This document shows, piece after piece, positions 18,119-26,475 of a stretch of DNA of 64,000 bases. The position numbers and the translations under genes were made by a program. The stretch is from Paramylibacter ulvae. GTDB lineage: Bacteria > Pseudomonadota > Alphaproteobacteria > Rhodobacterales > Rhodobacteraceae. The number at the start of each line of letters is the position of its first letter. The first letter of the stretch is position 1. The notes beneath the pieces were generated by a model. That model saw only the letters and a list, made by a program, of their open reading frames with translations. It ran no database searches and was not told the origin of the DNA. The stretch lies in contig NZ_BMZF01000003.1 in the NCBI RefSeq assembly GCF_014652655.1, positions 124,001 through 188,000 on the forward strand. Direction: 5' to 3'.

Positions 18119-21056
18119 GTTGGATCGTTCCTTCTGGATCATACATATGGGGTGATACGATTTTCACTGGGATATCTTGGCTGCGAATGCCATCCCATGC
18201 GCGAATGGTTTCACCGTGACGCGCATCGCCATTTTTCACAAATCCCAACCCGATCGAATGGCCGAAGGTTGGCGAATAGGCAACAGATGTCATCCAACCC
18301 AGATCGTTTTGTGTGGACGGTTCCGCACCCATTTCGACGAAATGAGCACCTGCGTGAAGCGATTGAGATTTGTCCACGGGTTTCAATCCGACCAACCGCA
18401 CGATGTCCCCGCTGATCATTGCGTTGCGTTGGGATAGCGTTGCACCGATACTGTCTTTTTTCTGAGAAACCATGCCACCCATGCCAAGGTTCAATGCCGT
18501 TGTGGTTCCGTTGATTTCATTTCCAACGACATGGCCTTTTTCAATGCGCATAACGCTGAGTGCTTCGGTACCATATGGGGTGACATCGAATTCCTGCCCT
18601 GCGGTCATCAACGCGCGGATCAGTGCATCGCCGTATCGTGCGGGAACAGCCAATTCATACGCGAGTTCTCCCGAAAACGAGATGCGAAACAAGCGGGCAG
18701 GGGTGCCGCCACATATGGTTACATCGGCGCAAGCCATGAATGGGAATGCATCGTTTGATAGGTCTTGATCGTCGACTATTTTTGTGAGCAAGGCACGCGA
18801 ATTTGGGCCTGCGATGGCATATTGTGCCCATGCATCGGTTGTCGAAATCAAATGGACATCCATGTCAGGGCACAAGCATTGGCGGGCAAATTCCAATCGG
18901 CGATACACCAGAACTGCATTCGCGGTTGTTGTGGTCATCACGAAATGATTTTCGCCCAACCTTGCGGTGGTTCCATCGTCATAACAAATTCCGTCTTCGC
19001 GCAGCATGAGGCCATACCGCACCTTGCCAACGGGCACCTTGAGAAACGGATTGGCATAGACGAAGTTGAGGAATGCGGCGGCATCGATTCCTTGGATATC
19101 AATTTTTCCAAGCGTCGTGACATCGCAAATACCAACGGATTTACGTGTTGCCAAAACCTCGCGATCGACAGATTCGCGCCATGTGGTTTCGCCTTGTTTT
19201 GGATACCATTGCGCCCGCAGCCAGTTGCCTGTTTCAACAAATACAGCGTTTTGCTCGATTGCCCATTGATGGCTGGGTGTTTTGCGCGTTGGTGCATAGT
19301 TTTTGTCCCGTGCGCGCCCACCAAGTGCCCCCATGGCGACGGGGGAATATGGGGGACGAAATATGGTTGTGCCTGTTTCGAGGATTGATTTCCCCGTTGC
19401 TTCGGCCATCACGGCCAAGCCCAATACATTGGATGTTTTCCCTTGATCGGTGGCCATGCCAAGGGTGGTGTAGCGTTTTAGGTGTTCAACAGAACCAAAA
19501 CCTTCGGCTTGGGATTGTTTGATATCCTTGGTGGTGACATCGTTTTGCAAATCGACCCAAGCGCGGTGTTTTTCATGTGCGACATGCCAATATGGACTGA
19601 TTGCAAAGGGTTCGTCATCAGCATGTGGCGGCTGTTTGCGCGATGGTTTGTATCCAAGAGATTTCACAACAACATTTGCTGTTTGATGCGCAGATTTAAT
19701 TGCAGCGCCAAGTGTCAGATCACCATTCGCTGCCCCCACAACCGACATGCCAACAGGCAAGGGTTTGGATGGAACGAACGCCGCGATATCATCCCGCCAT
19801 TCGGGGCGTCCGCGTTGATGGCAGGTCAGGTGAACATTGGGCGACCAACCGCCAGACACGGCCAAGCAATCGGATTGAATGATTTGTCCGTTTGATAGGG
19901 TGATGGAACGCAATGCCCTGCGCCCAGTGGTGTTTACAACCTGCGTTCCCATTAGAATCGCGACGCCTGAAAATGTTGCGGGTGCGGGAATGTCGCGGGT
20001 ATCGACGATGGCCGCGACATTTGCACCTTGATCAACCAAATCTTGTACCACCTGCCAGCCAGAATGGTTGTTGGTGAAAATGGAGATCTGATTTCCCGCG
20101 GCAACGCCGTGCCGGTTGGCATAGCTGCGCACCGCACCTGCAAGCATTATGCCAGGGCGATCATTGTTGGGAAATGCGATTGACCGTTCGGTGGCGCCAC
20201 TTGCCAAAATTGCGCCTTTGGAATAGATACGCCATAGTACTTGGCGCGGTTTGCCATCGCTGTTTATCAGATGATCCGTTTTACGTTCCAATGCGCTGTA
20301 AATACCGTGATCGAATGCGCCCAGAACAGTGGTGCGCGACATCACACGCACATTGTCAAAACCACGCAACGCTGCAACCGTTTGGGATACCCATTGATCG
20401 GCGTGAACCCCGTCGATTTCGTGTTGTTCGCTGTTCAGGCGACCGCCCAATAAAAAATCTTCATCCGCGATAATGACTTGCGCACCCGCGCGAGCGGCGG
20501 TTAAGGCAGCGGTTAAACCAGAGGGGCCAGCGCCGATGACTAACAGATCACAATGCAAGAAACCCTTGTCATAAATATCGGGATCTTCGATGCCAGAGAG
20601 CTTGCCCAAACCAGCACTTGCGCGGATCACGGGTTCGTATAATTTTTCCCAAAATGTTCGTGGCCACATGAAGGTTTTATAATAAAATCCAGCGCCCAAA
20701 AATGGTGATAGCAGATCAGCCGTGGCCATGAGATCAAATTTCAATGAACCGCGGTGGTTCTGGCTGTTGGCGGATAGTCCGTTGTAAAGCTCGGCCATGG
20801 TGGCGCGAGTGTTTGGTTCATTCGCCGAACCTTGGCGCAGTTGCACCAGTGCATTTGGTTCCTCTGACCCTGCGGTAAATATCCCGCGTGGGCGATGGTA
20901 TTTGAAAGAACGTCCGACAAATTTGATACCGTTTGCCAGCAATGCGGATGCGAGTGTGTCGCCCTGATATCCGTGCAGTTTTTTACCATTGAACGTAAAG
21001 GAACACGAAACGCCGCGGTTTATTTTGCCACCTTTCAATCGGTTTACCTGTGTCAT
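18111..21056 (-). CDS. soxA: Sarcosine oxidase alpha subunit SoxA
   Basis: 981-residue subunit of heterotetrameric sarcosine oxidase, which oxidatively demethylates sarcosine to glycine, H2O2 and, with folate, methylene-THF. N-terminal 2Fe-2S-ferredoxin-like fold remnant (SFTFNGKKLHGYQGDTLASA, VGRSFKYHRPRGIF), then an FAD/NAD Rossmann module (LLVIGAGPSGLTAALTAARA at about residues 171-190), a second dinucleotide module (about 290-450), and a C-terminal aminomethyltransferase (GcvT)-like folate-binding half (about 600-981: SVGICDVTTLGKIDIQGIDA, RIEKGHVVGNEI). The ATG overlaps the soxD stop (ATGA at 21053-21056). Related alpha subunits serve N-methylglutamate dehydrogenase, so the substrate is not proven; no mgs genes are nearby. 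Confidence 0.94.
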   Translation of the reverse strand: MTQVNRLKGGKINRGVSCSFTFNGKKLHGYQGDTLASALLANGIKFVGRSFKYHRPRGIFTAGSEEPNALVQLRQGSANEPNTRATMAELYNGLSANSQNHRGSLKFDLMATADLLSPFLGAGFYYKTFMWPRTFWEKLYEPVIRASAGLGKLSGIEDPDIYDKGFLHCDLLVIGAGPSGLTAALTAARAGAQVIIADEDFLLGGRLNSEQHEIDGVHADQWVSQTVAALRGFDNVRVMSRTTVLGAFDHGIYSALERKTDHLINSDGKPRQVLWRIYSKGAILASGATERSIAFPNNDRPGIMLAGAVRSYANRHGVAAGNQISIFTNNHSGWQVVQDLVDQGANVAAIVDTRDIPAPATFSGVAILMGTQVVNTTGRRALRSITLSNGQIIQSDCLAVSGGWSPNVHLTCHQRGRPEWRDDIAAFVPSKPLPVGMSVVGAANGDLTLGAAIKSAHQTANVVVKSLGYKPSRKQPPHADDEPFAISPYWHVAHEKHRAWVDLQNDVTTKDIKQSQAEGFGSVEHLKRYTTLGMATDQGKTSNVLGLAVMAEATGKSILETGTTIFRPPYSPVAMGALGGRARDKNYAPTRKTPSHQWAIEQNAVFVETGNWLRAQWYPKQGETTWRESVDREVLATRKSVGICDVTTLGKIDIQGIDAAAFLNFVYANPFLKVPVGKVRYGLMLREDGICYDDGTTARLGENHFVMTTTTANAVLVYRRLEFARQCLCPDMDVHLISTTDAWAQYAIAGPNSRALLTKIVDDQDLSNDAFPFMACADVTICGGTPARLFRISFSGELAYELAVPARYGDALIRALMTAGQEFDVTPYGTEALSVMRIEKGHVVGNEINGTTTALNLGMGGMVSQKKDSIGATLSQRNAMISGDIVRLVGLKPVDKSQSLHAGAHFVEMGAEPSTQNDLGWMTSVAYSPTFGHSIGLGFVKNGDARHGETIRAWDGIRSQDIPVKIVSPHMYDPEGTIQRG

Positions 21057-21337
21057 GATAGTTGCTCCTGTCGGGCAACATCACGTGCCAATTCAACGGC
21101 GCTTATTTCATGTGTGATGGTGTTGCGGGTCACGATTAGCCAGCTGCGATCACCTTGTTCATGATACCAAAGCTCGCGATATTCTCCCGCAGGATTGTCG
21201 CGCTGATACAGATATTCGTGAAACTGTGCGATGGCATCGACCGCTTGCCAATCTGGGCGTGACAAAAGGGTGGCATCACCCAAATGCACAAATTCAGATG
21301 CATCGCGAGGGCCAAGGAGGGGGTGATTAATGATCAT
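21053..21337 (-). CDS. soxD: Sarcosine oxidase delta subunit SoxD, zinc cysteines missing
   Basis: 94-residue delta subunit located between soxB and soxA and coupled to soxA by ATGA. Characterised delta subunits bind zinc through Cys6, Cys9, His59 and Cys63 near a CPxCG start and an HxxxCR segment. Here the corresponding places read INHPLLGPRD (His5, Leu8) and YHEQGDRSW (His59, Asp63): only the His is kept. The rest is clearly delta-like (GDATLLSRPDW, NPAGEYRELWYHEQGDRSWL, TRNTITHEISAV). The zinc site is therefore probably absent or changed, which may mark a subfamily with different partner or substrate. Motif comparison is from memory of the family. Confidence 0.88.
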   Translation of the reverse strand: MIINHPLLGPRDASEFVHLGDATLLSRPDWQAVDAIAQFHEYLYQRDNPAGEYRELWYHEQGDRSWLIVTRNTITHEISAVELARDVARQEQLS

Positions 21338-21349
21338 ATCTCGTACCTG

Positions 21350-22600
21350 TTAATGCAAGTTTGGTTGCGAACCTGCGCCTTTTTCATCGATCATCGCACC
21401 TTGTGCGAAACGATCCAGCCGATATTGTGTTGCGGTTTCGTGCGGGCGATCAGTGGCCAGTAAATGTGCATAGGCATCACCCGATGCTGGCGTTGCTTTG
21501 AACCCGCCGTAACACCAACCGCCGTTAAAATAGAGCCCGTCGATTGGCGTTTTATCAATGATGGGTGACCCATCCATCGACATATCCATAACGCCGCCCC
21601 ACATACGCAACAATCGCGCACGCCCCAAGAATGGCATCAAGGCCATCATATCTTCGGCTACATGTTCGATAACGGGCATATTTCCACGCTGTGCGTAACT
21701 GTTGTATCCATCGATATCACCGCCAAACACCAAGCCGCCTTTGTCTGATTGGCTGATATACAGATGCCCCGCGCCAAACGTGACAACGCCGGGTATGGTT
21801 GGTTTTAACCCCTCGGTTACAAAGGCTTGCAACACATGGCTTTCGATCGGGAGGCGCATGCCAGCCCGTGCCATCACCACGCTGGATGATCCTGCAACGC
21901 AAACGGCAACCTTGTTTGCGCTGATGGTGCCACGGCTGGTTTCGACACCGCTACATTTACCATCCTTGATGGTAAAACCAGTCACTTCGCAATTTTGGAT
22001 GATGTCCACACCATGGCTATCTGCGCTGCGGGCATATCCCCATGCCACCGCATCGTGGCGCGCGGTTCCAGCGCGGCGTTGTAATAATCCGCCTTGGATG
22101 GGGAAACGTGCATTATCAAAGTTCAAAAATGGCACCATGTTGCGCACGGCGTCCGCATCAAGCAATTCTGCATCCGCACCCGACATCAACATCGCATTGC
22201 CACGGCGTGCAAATGCATCACGCTGCGCATCCGAATGCGCAAGGTTCAAAATACCTCGCTGTGACATCATCACGTTATAGTTCAGATCGGTTTCCAACCC
22301 TTCCCATAATTTCATCGAATGTTCGTAAAACGGCTGATTTCCATCCAGCAAATAATTGGATCGCACAATTGTTGTGTTACGCCCAATGTTGCCGGAACCA
22401 AGCCACCCTTTTTCCAACACGGCCACATTGGTAACACCATATTTTTTCGCCAAATAATGCGCTGTTGCCAAACCATGCCCACCGCCGCCAACAATGACTA
22501 TATCGTATTTTGGTTTTGGATCAGGTTCACGCCAAACAGGTTTCCAGCCCTTGTTGCCGGTTAAACCGTTTTTGATAATACTCAGCGCCGAATATCGCAT
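21350..22600 (-). CDS. soxB: Sarcosine oxidase beta subunit SoxB
   Basis: 416-residue catalytic flavoprotein subunit (FAD plus covalent FMN) of sarcosine oxidase, first gene of soxBDAG. Start ATG at 22600 (MRYSALSIIKNGLTG), because GGGAGG lies seven bases upstream; a second ATG two codons earlier is too close to it. DAO-type FAD fold: IVIVGGGGHGLATAHYLAKK at about residues 33-52, followed by GWLGSGNIGRNTTIVRSNYL, and C-terminal YFNGGWCYGGFKATPASG near the substrate site. 12 bases separate it from soxD. The 239-base region upstream must carry the operon promoter; I could not pick one out. Confidence 0.95.
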   Translation of the reverse strand: MRYSALSIIKNGLTGNKGWKPVWREPDPKPKYDIVIVGGGGHGLATAHYLAKKYGVTNVAVLEKGWLGSGNIGRNTTIVRSNYLLDGNQPFYEHSMKLWEGLETDLNYNVMMSQRGILNLAHSDAQRDAFARRGNAMLMSGADAELLDADAVRNMVPFLNFDNARFPIQGGLLQRRAGTARHDAVAWGYARSADSHGVDIIQNCEVTGFTIKDGKCSGVETSRGTISANKVAVCVAGSSSVVMARAGMRLPIESHVLQAFVTEGLKPTIPGVVTFGAGHLYISQSDKGGLVFGGDIDGYNSYAQRGNMPVIEHVAEDMMALMPFLGRARLLRMWGGVMDMSMDGSPIIDKTPIDGLYFNGGWCYGGFKATPASGDAYAHLLATDRPHETATQYRLDRFAQGAMIDEKGAGSQPNLH

Positions 22601-22839
22601 TGGCATGCCTCCCGCGGACAGATTGGCACGATCGCGATAATTCACAAGCCTAAATAAGACATTTGAAGCGACAGAATGGACAGAAAAATGTTTATGAAAA
22701 TGATGGGCTGGCGCCAGAATTACCACTTGAACTGATACTCATTAAACTACTCGCGACCAGCCCTAACGCAAGGTTCCACCCCCCGCGTTACCCAAGACAT
22801 AAGATTTTGTTACAAACTTACAAGGCGTCGGACGCCAGT

Positions 22840-23499
22840 TTATTTCATCAATACTGGTTTTATTTCGCGCCCTAACGTAATTGCGATAGCGTTGTCGCCC
22901 ATTAACATATCTAAGGTTGTGTTTTTGGTGCCGTCGCGTTCGTCACCCTGCGAAAACGCGGGTAAAATTATCCGGTTGTCATCAACTGCAAAACATCGAT
23001 GAATTGTTGAGATCCCATTTTCATTCAAAATTTTGGATGGATTGTGGTGCCCCGATATTTCACAAACGCCCGCATGTGTTGCTTGGTTGCGAAAAGATAG
23101 GTGTTTGTGGCGAAATTCATTGTGATGACTACCACCCAAATCCACAGGCCCTGCATTTGAATCGCCGTCTATCCAAACCCAACGCCGACCAGCGGTCAGC
23201 GCAGCCAAGCGTTTGTGATCAACACTGTGCAATGAATCGAGGGATTTTAATTCGTCAAAGCTATTTCCAAGGCAAATTACAATAACGGGGTTAATTTGTT
23301 TGATTTCGTCACCCAACCGAGCAAGGCTTTCTTGGGTATGAAAAGGGGGGAGCATGTTTTTATACGCTTTGTTCTGCGTATCGGATTTTGCCAAATGAAT
23401 GTTGGATACGCATAACAACTTCTCACTTGGCCACCACAACGAACCCGATTGGTTCGCGACCATTTGTTGTCCTGAAAAATTGAATTCATGCTGTTCCAT
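22840..23499 (-). CDS. Calcineurin-like phosphoesterase homologue lacking all metal ligands (probable pseudoenzyme)
   Basis: Intact 219-residue ORF, start ATG at 23499 with AGGGGA 12 bases upstream. It follows the fold of the DNA-ligase-associated metallophosphoesterase family: LWWPSEKLLCVSNIHLAKS, LPPFHTQESLARL, VIVICLGNSFDE, WVWIDGDSNAGP, ISGHHNPS, HRCFAVDDNRIILPAF. Compared with family motifs (D-L-H, G-D-S-F, G-N-H-D-P, F-R-H-E, G-H-L-H-P) the ligands are changed: Asn33 for Asp, Asn79 for Asp, Asp113-Ser114-Asn115 for Asn-His-Asp, Asn138 for His, and Asn153 for the second His of GHxH. Usual partners (ligase, Lhr-like helicase, exonuclease) are absent; instead it stands downstream of the tad-locus AAA+ ATPase, 68 bases away. 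Catalysis is very unlikely; a scaffold or binding role, or early decay, are the alternatives. Confidence 0.8.
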   Translation of the reverse strand: MEQHEFNFSGQQMVANQSGSLWWPSEKLLCVSNIHLAKSDTQNKAYKNMLPPFHTQESLARLGDEIKQINPVIVICLGNSFDELKSLDSLHSVDHKRLAALTAGRRWVWIDGDSNAGPVDLGGSHHNEFRHKHLSFRNQATHAGVCEISGHHNPSKILNENGISTIHRCFAVDDNRIILPAFSQGDERDGTKNTTLDMLMGDNAIAITLGREIKPVLMK

Positions 23500-23567
23500 A
23501 AATACAGAAAATCCCCTGCAACGTATTATTGCAAGGGATTTTAAAATTTTGGCAGTCATACAAAGTG

Positions 23568-24980
23568 TTATTTTTCGATAATCGAATCCGCCACAAACAA
23601 GTTTTCCCATGCGCGATCCAACAGTTCTGGTGTTAACTGTGGTTCGCGACCCTCATAGGCGCAAATGGTCAACATCTGTTCAATCAAGAACCCTGGCTGA
23701 TAGGCCGCGTATTTGTTATCCACTGATGGATATTTTTCAGTGAACAGATGAATGGCAACTTCTTCGGGCAATTTCACATTTTTGGCTTTGGCCACCAACA
23801 TCATGATTTGCAACAATTGTTCACGATTAGGCGCATCAATCAAAATTTTAGAATTAATCCGTCGCAACGCCGCACCGTCAAAGATTTCTTTGGGGTGAAA
23901 GTTGGTGGAAAAAATAACCAGCGTGTCAAACGGCACGAGGAATTTTTCACCAGAGTTAAGCGCCAAAATGTCTTCGCCTGCTTCCATTGGGGTAATCCAA
24001 CGGTTGATCATCGCCTGTGGTGGATCGACTTGTCGGCCAAGGTCATCCACGATGAACAGGCCACCTGTTGATTTCAACTGTAACGGCGCTTGGTACGTTT
24101 TGGAAATGGGGTTATAGATCAGATCCAGCATATCAAGGCGCAATTCACCACCTGTCAAAACCGCTGGGCGGCGGCACAATACATAACGTGCATCAAATCG
24201 ATCGGCGCGCACACGCAGCGCATGAACATCTTCGTGTTCTTCCACGGCCTGTTCATGCACGATCGGATCATAAAGAGAAATAACCTGTCCCTGATATTCC
24301 AATACGCGGGGAATATAGATTTTTTCACCAATCGCGTCACGAATACGCCCAGCGAGCGTTGATTTGCCGTTACCAGGAGGGCCGTAAAACAGCACGGATT
24401 TACCAGAATTCACCGCTGGTCCAATTTGATCCAACAATGATGCGCTAATCACAACGCCTTTGAACTTATCGACCAATCGTTCTTTTTCGATGGTCAGGTG
24501 TGAAACCGATTGGCGTTCAACCTGTTCGGCAAACATTGCCATGGGTACGGGCAGCGCGCCAAAATATTCGGATTGCATGAATGCTTCGATAGCACGTGAT
24601 TTACCGTTTTCCGTTAACTGATAGCGAAGTTCAGAGTTTTCCGTTTCACCAGTTTTACCCAAGGTTTCTATCAATTTCTGATCGCGACAAATGGTAATCA
24701 ACTCGTTCAAGACTGATGCGCCAACACAGAGTGCCTTGGACATTTGAGAAACGGTTTCCAAATTGGTCCGAAAAATCGTTTTGATCAAAAGGTCGCGCAT
24801 AAATACAGTGCCCAAACCCGTTTCGGCGATGCTACGCGGCGCTTTGGGCGGGATGATTTTGCGCGCATCTTGCGGCACAGCTTTTGGTTTGTCTCGCTTT
24901 GTCAGCGTTGAAACAATCGATTTTTCTGGGGCGGGTTCTTTTGTGCGACCTTTGCCAAACTGTGTACTACGAAAATCCAT
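23568..24980 (-). CDS. AAA+ ATPase with helical/winged N-terminal region, downstream of tad locus
   Basis: 470-residue cytoplasmic ATPase; start ATG at 24980 with AAGGG eight bases upstream. A disordered basic, Pro/Lys-rich N-terminus (1-50) is followed by a winged-helix-like region (about 60-135: FMRDLLIKTIF ... LNELITICRDQKLIETLG ... LRYQLTENGKSRAIE), then an AAA+ core: Walker A GPPGNGKST at 200-208, Walker B GGLFIVDDLGRQ (about 295-306), sensor I-like VIFSTNFHP and the arginine-rich FDGAALRRINSK. I cannot give it a name. It lies behind the prepilin peptidase gene on the same strand (129-base gap), so a role in pilus assembly or its regulation is plausible but inferred from position only. 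Confidence 0.8.
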   Translation of the reverse strand: MDFRSTQFGKGRTKEPAPEKSIVSTLTKRDKPKAVPQDARKIIPPKAPRSIAETGLGTVFMRDLLIKTIFRTNLETVSQMSKALCVGASVLNELITICRDQKLIETLGKTGETENSELRYQLTENGKSRAIEAFMQSEYFGALPVPMAMFAEQVERQSVSHLTIEKERLVDKFKGVVISASLLDQIGPAVNSGKSVLFYGPPGNGKSTLAGRIRDAIGEKIYIPRVLEYQGQVISLYDPIVHEQAVEEHEDVHALRVRADRFDARYVLCRRPAVLTGGELRLDMLDLIYNPISKTYQAPLQLKSTGGLFIVDDLGRQVDPPQAMINRWITPMEAGEDILALNSGEKFLVPFDTLVIFSTNFHPKEIFDGAALRRINSKILIDAPNREQLLQIMMLVAKAKNVKLPEEVAIHLFTEKYPSVDNKYAAYQPGFLIEQMLTICAYEGREPQLTPELLDRAWENLFVADSIIEK

Positions 24981-25109
24981 ATTTAATACCCTTGGGAAAA
25001 TTCGGTTATATATCCATGCATCGCGTGCATTGTCGGCCAAGAATGCGCGTTTTTTGAGGCAAAATCAAATTCTTATCAATCGGGGTGTCCAATTAGATGC
25101 CCACTGTGC

Positions 25110-25595
25110 CTATTGCATTGCGCTATAGATTAGATATGCGGACAACGATCCCGCTAGTGGTAATCCAAAGGGAAATTTTATTTTCTCCGACCATGATTTC
25201 CAATTGCTAAACACCGTGTTTTTCAATGTTGTTCTATCGATAACGCGGTGTAAAACGACTGCGCTAATTGATAAAAAAGACAATAAAAACAGATATATGG
25301 TGACATCGCGATAGGCGACATAAGGTGCGATTGCCGCAAATAATTTTGCATCACCCCCGCCAATCAATCCCATAGAGTTCAGCACAAAAAACAACACCAA
25401 AACACCGATTGCTTGTAAAATTCGGATGCCAAATTCGGGAAGTGGCATGAAAAATGCACCGAAAATTACGAATATCGCAAATAATACGATATTCGCTTTG
25501 TTCGGAATAATCATGTTTTTCAGATCACTCCACGCGCACCAAATCACGATTGGAAAGGTGGAGCACAGAAAAAACCAAAGCCCAACTTCGCTCAT
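25110..25595 (-). CDS. cpaA: Prepilin peptidase CpaA/TadV
   Basis: 161-residue aspartic membrane peptidase (family A24) that cleaves the leader of Flp pilins. The two catalytic Asp are visible in WSDLKNMIIPN (about residue 23) and GLIGGGDAKLFAA (about residue 79). Four to five hydrophobic helices span the protein (for example FAIFVIFGAFFMP, IGVLVLFFVLNSMGL, TIYLFLLSFLSISAVVL). It lacks the methyltransferase domain of type IV prepilin peptidases, as usual for TadV. The start overlaps the stop of the upstream TPR gene (ATGA at 25592-25595). Confidence 0.93.
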   Translation of the reverse strand: MSEVGLWFFLCSTFPIVIWCAWSDLKNMIIPNKANIVLFAIFVIFGAFFMPLPEFGIRILQAIGVLVLFFVLNSMGLIGGGDAKLFAAIAPYVAYRDVTIYLFLLSFLSISAVVLHRVIDRTTLKNTVFSNWKSWSEKIKFPFGLPLAGSLSAYLIYSAMQ

Positions 25596-26446
25596 CTTAC
25601 GACGTTCTTGTTCAATGCCTTAAGCGTATCAACCGCTGCTGTAAAATGGCGCGGATGAAGATCTATCGCCTCTTCTATCATGCCACGGCCAAGATCTGTT
25701 TTCCCTTGTTTTATTGCACTTAAACCAGCCGTGTAGGTTAATTCGGCGCGTTCAATCTCGGTCATCTGCACAATCGGCAGCGCAAATTCACCACGCTGTG
25801 CACGTGCCATAACAAGGTTATTTTTCGCGGTATATAGTTTTGGATTGTATGTGATCGCTTCGAGGTACAATTTTTCCGCGGCCTTATAATCACCGCGCAC
25901 AAATTTGGAATAACCCCAGTTATTTAAAATGCCCGACGGTTGCGTGGTTAAACCAGCTGCCGTTTCATAAAAACTGTCGGCCTTTTTCCATTTTTTCTGA
26001 GAATCGGCGATCATCGCCTCAAACCGGTAACGCTGGAACGTTTCAACAGTTGGCGGCACCAAATTAAGCTGTTCCGCTGCGCGGGTCCATTGATTACTAC
26101 TGATCAACGCCCCTGCAAAATCTATGCGATCTTGCGATACGGACTTATCTTCTTTGACCAATTTTTCGTAAATTAGCACCGCTTCTTCGTGGCGTTTTGC
26201 TCGTACCAAAGATTTTGCCAACCCGCGTTTCAGATCAATACGTTTTGGATCTTTAAGCGAGGCATCCAGAAAATATGCGGCTGCCTCGTTTGGATCAGCC
26301 ATCGTTAACATAATTTCGTTGAGGTTGGTTTCATCCACAACCCCGACCACAGTTTTTTCTTCTTTTGATTTACTATTCTTGTCACAAGCCACCAATAGCG
26401 TGCTCGACGCGATGATTGCGACAGTCGAAAATAGAAATTTCCGCAT
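25592..26446 (-). CDS. TPR lipoprotein of the tad locus (TadD-like)
   Basis: 284-residue lipoprotein: signal peptide with lipobox LLVAC (Cys at about residue 21), then TPR-like repeats from about residue 45 (EAAAYFLDASLKDPKRIDLK, HEEAVLIYEKLVKEDKSVSQ, YKAAEKLYLEAITYNPKLYT) to the end. The ATG at 26446 is backed by AGGGA seven bases upstream; an in-frame TTG at 26452 has no such support. TadD-type pilotins are outer-membrane-associated TPR proteins that help secretin assembly; the family is established, the precise job here is inferred. It is the second of two adjacent TPR lipoproteins and is coupled to cpaA. Confidence 0.85.
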   Translation of the reverse strand: MRKFLFSTVAIIASSTLLVACDKNSKSKEEKTVVGVVDETNLNEIMLTMADPNEAAAYFLDASLKDPKRIDLKRGLAKSLVRAKRHEEAVLIYEKLVKEDKSVSQDRIDFAGALISSNQWTRAAEQLNLVPPTVETFQRYRFEAMIADSQKKWKKADSFYETAAGLTTQPSGILNNWGYSKFVRGDYKAAEKLYLEAITYNPKLYTAKNNLVMARAQRGEFALPIVQMTEIERAELTYTAGLSAIKQGKTDLGRGMIEEAIDLHPRHFTAAVDTLKALNKNVVR

Positions 26447-26475
26447 GACCAATTCCCTGTAACTGCCCGTATGCG

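Noticed and set aside
18765-19388. 207-codon plus-strand ORF inside soxA
   Set aside because: Opposite-strand shadow of a well-supported gene; composition is Cys/His-rich noise.
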